DNA of 64,000 nt, from the NCBI GenBank assembly GCA_964627755.1, contig CAZVIH010000004.1:53409-117408 (forward strand), in the 5' to 3' direction. This stretch comes from B10-G9 sp964627755. GTDB lineage: Bacteria > Chloroflexota > Anaerolineae > Anaerolineales > UBA11858. Shown here in pieces: positions 40,685 through 47,914 of this stretch (its first letter is position 1; each line of letters opens with the position of its first letter). A model generated the notes under the pieces. That model saw only the letters and a list, made by a program, of their open reading frames with translations. It searched no databases and was not told the DNA's origin. Made by a program: the position numbers and the translations under genes.

Positions 40685-43600
40685 CTATTGCAGATTGGAT
40701 CCCATGGTGAGGGGGAAGGCGCCATCCGTTACTGCGCCGATTTTAACAGCATAACTGGTCCGTTTTTCTATATCTTCATCTGTGATCAGGTGGATATCCA
40801 ATAGACCGGTGGTTTTATACCCTGTCCTGCGCAGGTTGATCTCACTCAGACTTAAGCTCCAACCTTCCAGCCAGGCCAGCAGATCTGCTTGCTGTTTTTT
40901 ATCTCCAACAAAATGGATCAGCAAGTCGATATCGCTCTGGGGGCCGGCAGTGGCATTTTTTGTGCTGCCAAAGAGATAGACCCCTTTAACACCAAATCTC
41001 TCTGGATCGATTTGTAAAGCGATGGCTTCTGCGGTTTGATAACGCCAGCGCCAGTGATCTTCTGTGGCCCGGGCCTGGGGGCGGGTTTGGTAGACGGTTT
41101 GCCCGTCAAGCAGATTTTCTTCTTCCGCCAGAAAACCAATAGCCAGGTTAGTATCCGCATTCATCAGGACCTGAAGTACAGATCCATTAGATGTGTTTTT
41201 CACATCGATCACGTGGATTACCTTTTCCAGGAGTGGAAAATCGGGCACTAATTCTTTGTAGATGTTTTTGGATTCCCGCAGATATTGATGATTGAACAGA
41301 ATATCTTGATCATCAGGATAGAGAGGCAGGTAGCGGATCGCTGATTCGACCAGGTCCTGGAAGAAATGGGTTCCAAAGGATAGATCGGGAATATAGTCAC
41401 CTTGTTTTTGGGCAACCTCGATCAGGGCTGCTGTCCGATTGATATCGGAGTAAGTTACATTTACTCCCAATTTTATATCTCCCCGGCTGCCCCAGCGTCC
41501 GGGACCCATCAGGATAAATTTCCTCTTGGTGAGGACGCTGTTGATCCTGCCGATAGCCCGGCCCACATTCAGCAGTTCTTCCCGGCTGGAGATCTGGCTG
41601 TATGCTTCTGGATCAACATACACGATGTGGTTGATATTGGATATCGTTCCATTGGTTACATAACGGTTGGCAGTGAAAATGATCTTTTCAGCCGGGATAT
41701 CAGCCGGTATATCAGCCGGGATGATATCCCGACCGGAACTTTGGGAACGGCACTGCAGAAGGTAAAAATCTTCCCCGTCACAAGCGAACTCGATATCGAT
41801 CGGTTGGTCCAGCTGTTCCTGGAGTTCTCCCAGGACAGTCCTTAACAAGGATAGAAACGGGCTCTGGGAGAATAAACCGTCAAAGGTAAATACCAGCTTG
41901 TCATCTTCAAAATCTGGTCCAAGCCCGGTTGGGATAACTGCTTGATCTTCAGTGATAATTGAAATAAGTTGTCTGATATTGGGATATTCCGGGCCGTATT
42001 CTTTTAATAGTTGATCTATTTCAATAGTTTCAAATCCGCACTTCTCCAGGTTGATGACATCGATCATGCGTGGGGAATAACGAATGATCTCATCCAGCGA
42101 TGTGTTGACCCGTAGATTCGGCTGGCCGGGAGCAGCCAGGATTGGATAATCATCACTCAAACGGTCTACCGCTCGTGTACCAAGCCCGGGAACGATCCGG
42201 ATCAATCCATCTTCTTTGTGGATCCTGCTGGACCAGCGGAACTCGTTTTGACTGAAGGCAACCCCGGCATAGGCCGGGAAATAATAAGGACCGACTCGCC
42301 GCCCAACGACTTCCTGGATCAAAATACCCATTTCTTCATGATTGTCGATCAATCCGTGTTCATGACGATATTCTATCGGGTCAGGACCATACAAGGAAGC
42401 ATAGACTTCAGTAATGGCATCCACCAGGCTGATCAGCCGTTCTTCTTTGGTGCCCTGATTGGCCACAAAAAGGCTTTTATACTTGCCAGCGAAAGACATG
42501 CCAACCTGATCCTCCAGTAAACTCGAGCTGCGAACGATCAGGGGTACATCTCCAAAATCATCCAGCGCTACTGATAATCCCTTAACAATATCTGGCGGCA
42601 GGGGAGTGTTCTTAAATACATGAATGATATAGGGATACTCCTGGCGGATCTCCCCGATATTCAGGTATTTGTGTTCTATGATCTCTTCCAGGTTATTCTG
42701 TTCAATAAAGGAAAAGACAGTATCAGAAACGATATACCAAGTCTTTGGCGTTTTGACTTTCTTAAAGGTATCCTGATTGCGAAGCGCTTTCTTCATCACC
42801 TGCATTGCCAGGAAAATTCCGGCGCCTTTTCCTCCCAGTTTTCCATAGCTGTCTGATAGATAGATCATTCGACTCGAGAGATCATAAAAATCCTCGATCT
42901 CGATATGCTTTTTGGCTGAGATGATGTATCGTTCGCGTTCGCTTAATATTCGCCGGATCAGGGACATCTGGACGCTTTGTTTTCTTGCAGCGGATAATAC
43001 CAGACCCTGGTTAGATAAATGTTTATACTTATCCAGAGCGGCAAACATCTCAGTTATGGATCGATTGGGTTGAACAAGGGTGTTTACCAGGAAGCCGGAT
43101 TGATCCTCTCTTATCCAGCGCTGGATGCTGTTTAATATATCCTCTTCGTCGAGGTATATTCCGGCCAGGTCAAAAACTTTGTCCAGGGAGCCGATGGCAT
43201 CTTTGTTGGTTTTAAATTGGTATGGGAAGTTGGTTTCGAGGATTTCCCGATCTTCATAGTAGGCAGAACTGAATAATCCCCATAGGCTCTCGGCTTCCTT
43301 AATACCATGTTCGCAGAGATGGTGGATCATTTTCCGGGCAATTGTAATCAGCAAGTTAGGATCGGTCTTTTTTAGCAAATTTAGAACCGCCCGCCACCCT
43401 GCTTCTGAATCTGAACCTGTTTTGGATTGTTTTTCAAATACATCTTGCAGCCGTTGGTGGAGAAGGAAATTTCCCAGCTGGTCCGAGATTGTGTTGATCA
43501 ACCTCCGCTCTTCCAGAAGGAAGGGACCTTCATCCTGGACAGGTTTTTCTTCTGAATAATAAACGCTGATCCTGCCTTCAACCTGGTCCTGAACGATGAC

Positions 43601-43861
43601 GTCGGAATGCATAACCCAGGTTGATTCCTGGAAGTTTTCGGACTGGTAGATCTTATCGCCGATCTGGATACGAGATAAGCAAATTTCCGGATACTGCCAG
43701 CCTGGCGGTATCACTTTTATGATCCTGGTTATGGCGTCTTTGGTTTTTAGGCCTGGTTTGACAAGAGTTTCCTGGACAGCATAGAGGCAGTTAAGCTCTT
43801 TGGCTCTTTCCTTAAGTTCTTCAACCAGCCTGTTGATAGGTTTTTCTTTATAATCAGTCAT
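40685..43861 (-). CDS. PEP/pyruvate-binding protein with C-terminal nucleotidyltransferase domain
   Basis: 1058 residues. 1-330: unrecognised, helix-rich. From about 335: a PPDK/PpsA-type ATP-grasp domain (LGGKGAGIFLAMQVM, PLIVRSSSLLEDQVGMSFAG, EMGILIQEVVGRRVG, FACDGEDFYLLQCRSQ). The phosphohistidine swivel domain and PEP-binding TIM barrel of real PEP synthase are not seen. About 950-1030: a Pol-beta-type nucleotidyltransferase with GVYLFGSTKNA and SDIDLLIHF (GS-x-DxD). This combination is unusual. The ATG follows GGGAG and overlaps the preceding gene's last eight bases, so the two PEP-binding proteins are coupled. Physiological reaction unknown. Confidence 0.88.
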   Translation of the reverse strand: MTDYKEKPINRLVEELKERAKELNCLYAVQETLVKPGLKTKDAITRIIKVIPPGWQYPEICLSRIQIGDKIYQSENFQESTWVMHSDVIVQDQVEGRISVYYSEEKPVQDEGPFLLEERRLINTISDQLGNFLLHQRLQDVFEKQSKTGSDSEAGWRAVLNLLKKTDPNLLITIARKMIHHLCEHGIKEAESLWGLFSSAYYEDREILETNFPYQFKTNKDAIGSLDKVFDLAGIYLDEEDILNSIQRWIREDQSGFLVNTLVQPNRSITEMFAALDKYKHLSNQGLVLSAARKQSVQMSLIRRILSERERYIISAKKHIEIEDFYDLSSRMIYLSDSYGKLGGKGAGIFLAMQVMKKALRNQDTFKKVKTPKTWYIVSDTVFSFIEQNNLEEIIEHKYLNIGEIRQEYPYIIHVFKNTPLPPDIVKGLSVALDDFGDVPLIVRSSSLLEDQVGMSFAGKYKSLFVANQGTKEERLISLVDAITEVYASLYGPDPIEYRHEHGLIDNHEEMGILIQEVVGRRVGPYYFPAYAGVAFSQNEFRWSSRIHKEDGLIRIVPGLGTRAVDRLSDDYPILAAPGQPNLRVNTSLDEIIRYSPRMIDVINLEKCGFETIEIDQLLKEYGPEYPNIRQLISIITEDQAVIPTGLGPDFEDDKLVFTFDGLFSQSPFLSLLRTVLGELQEQLDQPIDIEFACDGEDFYLLQCRSQSSGRDIIPADIPADIPAEKIIFTANRYVTNGTISNINHIVYVDPEAYSQISSREELLNVGRAIGRINSVLTKRKFILMGPGRWGSRGDIKLGVNVTYSDINRTAALIEVAQKQGDYIPDLSFGTHFFQDLVESAIRYLPLYPDDQDILFNHQYLRESKNIYKELVPDFPLLEKVIHVIDVKNTSNGSVLQVLMNADTNLAIGFLAEEENLLDGQTVYQTRPQARATEDHWRWRYQTAEAIALQIDPERFGVKGVYLFGSTKNATAGPQSDIDLLIHFVGDKKQQADLLAWLEGWSLSLSEINLRRTGYKTTGLLDIHLITDEDIEKRTSYAVKIGAVTDGAFPLTMGSNLQ

Positions 43862-45611
43862 TATCTCCCTGAGATTTCAATACAATTGCTCTTCCAGATT
43901 TACCATCAATTTTAATACCTAATGGGGATTCTAACTCTATATGCCTAAGATAGGTTGTTTTTTGGATTTCTTTTTGTTCACTCAACCAGGACCAATCGAG
44001 TTGATACTTCCCTGTTTTTGGCAGGGAGATGTAGCTCACACCAAGACTGGTAAGATTATGGAAAAAATGGGAACCCTGGCTCATATCCGCACTGAGTCCT
44101 TCCTGGTAAGTTTCTATGATCACTCGGGAACCAGAGATCTGCCCCCAATTGACCGGGATACCTAACCAGGGATCGGAACTTCCCAACCGGCCAAATACGA
44201 TTAACAAGAAAGGTGATCCTTTCCCAACTAGTACCTTGTTGATCTGTTCCAGTTCCTCAGCTATCTCGCGGGTTTTTTCTAACGCAAACTGATCGGGGAG
44301 CACATAAACGATGTCCTTGATATTCTCTATTAGGCCGTTGCCCAGAGCATTCTCTGAAGCGGCCAGGGCGTTTTGATCTTCAAGATCTTCCTGATTTACT
44401 CGCACGTTATCTGATGATACAACCATGGATCGGACTTGCAGCAACCCCAGTGAGGGGGGAGAGAAGGTCATTGCAAACTCGATTTCCACCGGATTCTGGA
44501 GCTGGTCCTCACAGATCCTGACCAATTCCTGGATCAATTTATTCAGAGAGAATTTATTAAGCTGAAGCAGGGGAGCAAAATTAAGCACGCGAGGGCCCGG
44601 ATTGGCCATGCCAATCTGCAGCCGGTCTGCCTGGGGATCGTATGTGGAACATAATTCTTTCAGGGTTCCATCCCTTTCGGCAGTGGACAGATCTCCCCTG
44701 ACAAGATATTCGGTTTCCTGAATTGGGTCGTAGATCAATGGCGAGCCCATATTAACTGCCCAAAATTCTCTCTGGCTGTTTTTCAGGAGTTCGTTTGTTG
44801 ATCCATAGGGTGGAGCGATCTTAGGATAGGCAGGCGAGTAGGTCCAGGAGAGACCGCCATCCACAATGGTTTTGCCCAATCCCAGGGCCAAGCTAACCAC
44901 ACCATCCTCTGGTTTAGCTCTGCCAACGGGATAAAAATTATAGGATCGGGCAACTCCGGACAAATCCGGATAGAACCGTACATGGTGGCGGGAACCGTGA
45001 ACATTTTGAATGATCAGAGCCATTTTCTCTTCACTGTGATCGTGGCCTGTTGCATTCCGATAACTTTTGGCAGCTTTGAAGAAAGTTGAGGCATAAACGA
45101 ATTTCATTGCCTCGGATAATTTCCGGAACCGGAAATCAGGGTCGAATTGCTGATTGGGGATCATCTTGGTGGTATAGATTCCCGCAAAAGGTTCATAGGT
45201 GGCATCTTCCAGTAAACTGGATGAGCGGACAGCAATTGGATTGCGGATTTCTTCGACCAATGAACGAAGATCGCCAAGAATATGGAATGGGAGCTCGGCA
45301 TGCTGGAAAGCATGGGCAATCTGGTCATCTGTATGGTCCGAATCTATGTATTGATACAGATCATTTTTCTCCAGAAAGGCATCAAATACATCAGTGCCGA
45401 TCACCACTAGATTTGGAACAATGACCTGGATCTCTGGATACGCTTGGAATAAATCACTTGAAGATAACAGGTGCTGCAGAAAAACCAGCCCCTGGGCTTT
45501 TCCCCCTATTGATCCCGATCCAATAATCCGGATATCATTATCCGGATTATTGGTATTTCTTAAGTATGGGATTGGGTTTGGAGATGTCACACTCCCGGAT
45601 CGGGTTTTCAT
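43854..45611 (-). CDS. PEP/pyruvate-binding domain protein
   Basis: 585 residues, a second PPDK_N-like ATP-grasp protein: IGSGSIGGKAQGLVFLQHLL near residue 30, PIAVRSSSLLEDATYEPFAG near 125, MALIIQNVHGSRHH near 200 and FAMTFSPPSLGLLQVRSMV near 395. Like its partner it lacks the swivel His domain and the PEP barrel. It begins eight bases after a TATAAT that overlaps the gdh stop, without a ribosome site, so it may start a leaderless message. A perfect 15-base-arm inverted repeat lies within codons ~20-31. Confidence 0.88.
   Translation of the reverse strand: MKTRSGSVTSPNPIPYLRNTNNPDNDIRIIGSGSIGGKAQGLVFLQHLLSSSDLFQAYPEIQVIVPNLVVIGTDVFDAFLEKNDLYQYIDSDHTDDQIAHAFQHAELPFHILGDLRSLVEEIRNPIAVRSSSLLEDATYEPFAGIYTTKMIPNQQFDPDFRFRKLSEAMKFVYASTFFKAAKSYRNATGHDHSEEKMALIIQNVHGSRHHVRFYPDLSGVARSYNFYPVGRAKPEDGVVSLALGLGKTIVDGGLSWTYSPAYPKIAPPYGSTNELLKNSQREFWAVNMGSPLIYDPIQETEYLVRGDLSTAERDGTLKELCSTYDPQADRLQIGMANPGPRVLNFAPLLQLNKFSLNKLIQELVRICEDQLQNPVEIEFAMTFSPPSLGLLQVRSMVVSSDNVRVNQEDLEDQNALAASENALGNGLIENIKDIVYVLPDQFALEKTREIAEELEQINKVLVGKGSPFLLIVFGRLGSSDPWLGIPVNWGQISGSRVIIETYQEGLSADMSQGSHFFHNLTSLGVSYISLPKTGKYQLDWSWLSEQKEIQKTTYLRHIELESPLGIKIDGKSGRAIVLKSQGDND
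45520..45553. promoter_or_regulatory. 34-bp perfect inverted repeat inside a gene's 5' end
   Basis: Arms CCAATAATCCGGATA (45520-45534) and TATCCGGATTATTGG (45539-45553) are exact reverse complements around TCAT. It lies about 58-91 bases downstream of the start codon at 45611. Could be an operator or an mRNA hairpin that limits translation. Confidence 0.8.
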
Positions 45612-45619
45612 CTATCTGT

Positions 45620-45625
45620 ATTATA
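45620..45625 (-). promoter_or_regulatory. Candidate -10 box, near-leaderless (PEP-binding gene)
   Basis: TATAAT on the minus strand, eight bases before the ATG at 45611. It is partly forced by the gdh end (GTA TAA), so chance occurrence cannot be excluded. Confidence 0.4.
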
Positions 45626-46907
45626 CCCACCCCCGGGCCTTACAGGCCTTTGCCACACGGTCAACAGAGATCATATAGGCTGCATCGCGCATATAGAGTT
45701 TATTTTTAGTTGCAAACTTGCTAACATCAAGGTAGGCGTTGGTCATTTTCTGATCCAGTTTTCCAAGGGTTTCTTCCTTGGCCCAGTAATAATTCTGGTT
45801 GCTCTGGACCTGCTCAAAGTAACTGCAGGTGACTCCGCCGGCATTGGCCAGGAAATCAGGGATTACATGAATGCCGCGGTCTTTGATAACCAGGTCGGCT
45901 TCAGGTGTGGTGGGCCCATTAGCCCCCTCGGCGATTATTCTAACACGCTTCGAAATTTTATTGACAGTCTCACCGGTGATTTGATTTTCCAGTGCAGCCG
46001 GGACCAGCAGCTCAACATCTTGTTCCAGCCAGGCCTCACCGGGGAGTAGTTCAAAACCCAGATCCTGGGCTTTGCTTTTGTCGATCTCTCCGAAATGGTC
46101 TGTTATAGCCAATAGCTGTTTCAGGTCAAAACCATCTTTTTTATAGAAGGAATAGGCTTTTTGTTCTTTCTGGATCCAGCAGGAAACACAGATCGGGGTG
46201 CCGCCCATCTGCTGGTATAAGTCGATTGCATACTGGGAAACATTACCAAAACCCTGGAAGCTGGCAGTTGTTTTGTGGAGATCGATGCCCAGTTCTTTCA
46301 TTGCTTCGCGAACGGTGATCATCACGCCATATCCGGTTGCTTCAGTTCTGCCCAGTGAGCCTCCCATACCGACAGGTTTACCGGTAATAAAACCGGGGTA
46401 TTTTGCACCGCGGATCGCTTCAAATTCATCAAGCATCCATAACATATGCTGGGAATTTGTCATTACATCCGGGGCAGGCACGTCAGATAGAGGGCCTACG
46501 TTCTTTGCGAGCTGTCTAATCCATCCCCGGCATAATCTTTCCTGTTCCAGGAGGCTGAGGTCATGGGGATCACAAATGATTCCGCCTTTTGCTCCACCAA
46601 GCGGGATATCCACCACTGCGCATTTCCAGGTCATCCACATCGAAAGGGCTCTGACGGTATTGATTGTTTCCTGGGGGTGAAAACGGATCCCACCTTTTCC
46701 TGGTCCCCTGGCATCATTATGCTGCACCCTGAAACCCCGAAATACTTTTACCTGTCCATCATCCATCCGAACAGGAATGCTGAACTGGTATTCCCGCAAT
46801 GGAACTCTTAATAAGTCCCTTGTTGCCTGATCCAGTTCAAGTAATTCGGCAGCATTATCGAATTGCTTTTGGGCCATCACGAAAGGATTGTAAGATATGT
46901 CTTCCAT
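45621..46907 (-). CDS. gdhA: Glu/Leu/Phe/Val-type glutamate dehydrogenase
   Basis: 428 residues, the hexameric ~50 kDa type. The active-site region RGPGKGGIRFHP and PLGGAKGGIICDP carries the two substrate lysines, DVPAPDVMT has the catalytic Asp, and the Rossmann domain starts with TTASFQGFGNVSQYAI, binding NAD(P). ANAGGVTCSYFEQVQ is typical. Catalyses glutamate to 2-oxoglutarate and ammonium, reversibly. Coenzyme preference cannot be read safely. The ATG follows AAGG. It lies upstream of the two PEP-binding genes, all minus strand, 10 bases apart at the junction. Confidence 0.93.
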   Translation of the reverse strand: MEDISYNPFVMAQKQFDNAAELLELDQATRDLLRVPLREYQFSIPVRMDDGQVKVFRGFRVQHNDARGPGKGGIRFHPQETINTVRALSMWMTWKCAVVDIPLGGAKGGIICDPHDLSLLEQERLCRGWIRQLAKNVGPLSDVPAPDVMTNSQHMLWMLDEFEAIRGAKYPGFITGKPVGMGGSLGRTEATGYGVMITVREAMKELGIDLHKTTASFQGFGNVSQYAIDLYQQMGGTPICVSCWIQKEQKAYSFYKKDGFDLKQLLAITDHFGEIDKSKAQDLGFELLPGEAWLEQDVELLVPAALENQITGETVNKISKRVRIIAEGANGPTTPEADLVIKDRGIHVIPDFLANAGGVTCSYFEQVQSNQNYYWAKEETLGKLDQKMTNAYLDVSKFATKNKLYMRDAAYMISVDRVAKACKARGWV

Positions 46908-47012
46908 ATTTGTGCCTTACCTTAAATAGTTTAATAATTCCGAGTTCAAAAATAACCTCATCTAGGGGAAATAATATGCCAAATTCTCAGGATTAGAAGG
47001 TTACTTTCATCT

Positions 47013-47044
47013 TAAAAAAAAGACCGCAATCAATATGATTGCGG
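47013..47044 (-). terminator. Intrinsic terminator after ferritin
   Basis: Minus strand: nine-base perfect stem CCGCAATCA/TGATTGCGG, three-base loop, then TC and eight T residues. It sits between ferritin and gdh. Confidence 0.92.
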
Positions 47045-47073
47045 CCCTTTAACTTGAGTCTTTAATGATTTGA

Positions 47074-47583
47074 TTACTCTTCTTCCACGACGGGCGCCTG
47101 GCGTTGACCTAACTCTCGGTCGAGCATCAACAAGCCTTGTTCAGAACCGCTGACGCGTTTGATATCCTCAACAACGCCTCCAACATGTTCTTCTTCTTCC
47201 ACCTGCTCATCGATAAACCACTGGAGGAATGAAAGGCTGGGATAATCTTTCTCTTCCACAGCCAGGGCATAGAGCCTGTGAATATCTGCGGTGATCTTCT
47301 GTTCATGGCCTAAGGAAGTTTCAAATGCAACCAGAGGTGAAGCAAACTCAACCGGGGGTTGCTCAATGGCCTGCAAGCTAACCTTGCCTCCCCGACTGTG
47401 GATATAGTCATAAAACTTGAAGGTGTGGATCATTTCCTCATCAAACTGCATTTTCATCCAATGCGAAAATCCTGGATAATTCTCACTGGCGAAATAGGCT
47501 GCCATAGATAGATAAATATAGGCAGATTCCATCTCATGATGGATTTGATCGTTAAGGGCTTTGTGCATTATTTTTGTTAACAT
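47074..47583 (-). CDS. Ferritin (FtnA-type, non-haem)
   Basis: 169 residues. Four-helix ferritin: NDQIHHEMESAYIYLSMAAYF with E17-type ligand, FDEEMIHTFKFYDYI carrying the ExxH ligands near 50-53, a further glutamate in ASPLVAFETSLGHEQ, and LQWFIDEQVEEEEHV with the fourth-helix ligands. C-terminal acidic tail QRQAPVVEEE. Stores iron and oxidises Fe(II). It has a strong promoter with an inverted repeat in the spacer, so iron or redox control is likely (inference). CGGAGGTAGTT precedes the ATG. Confidence 0.95.
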   Translation of the reverse strand: MLTKIMHKALNDQIHHEMESAYIYLSMAAYFASENYPGFSHWMKMQFDEEMIHTFKFYDYIHSRGGKVSLQAIEQPPVEFASPLVAFETSLGHEQKITADIHRLYALAVEEKDYPSLSFLQWFIDEQVEEEEHVGGVVEDIKRVSGSEQGLLMLDRELGQRQAPVVEEE

Positions 47584-47914
47584 AACTACCTCCGAAATTG
47601 TTTTGTAAAATATATACCTTTACTCTATATCAAATTATAGGACAGGAGAGTCCTATTGCAAGCTGATTTATCACAGAGATTTATAAGAAATGCTGGAAAA
47701 TTTCCGCTAAAAATACTCAAGATAATCATTAACTTTATTCAGTGGAATGAAGTGTTAATCTCCTATATAATCGCCTGCTGGGGCTGAAATCAGCCCTCGC
47801 TGTGTTAAAATTAAAATCAAAATAATGCTCCGGGGAAAGAATTTCCTGTTTGGAGGAAGACAAATATTAATTACACTCTCATATTGAGTGGATTTAAGGA
47901 TAGGTAGACAAGTA
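47584..47914. other. Divergent intergenic region ferritin / lon
   Basis: 331 bases with no gene. Minus-strand side: ferritin promoter and operator (47634-47661). Plus-strand side towards lon: leader with GGAGGAAGACAA at about 47850, which is not used by a visible frame, and an inverted CACTC-TCATATT-GAGTG at 47874-47890. A short minus-strand frame across 47755-48075 is a shadow of lon. Confidence 0.6.
47634..47661 (-). promoter_or_regulatory. Ferritin promoter with operator-like inverted repeat
   Basis: Minus strand: -35 TTGCAA (47656-47661), 16-base spacer, -10 TATAAT (47634-47639). The spacer contains perfect seven-base arms ATAGGAC / GTCCTAT around a six-base centre (47637-47656). Such placement fits a repressor blocking polymerase, possibly a metal or redox regulator. 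Confidence 0.8.
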
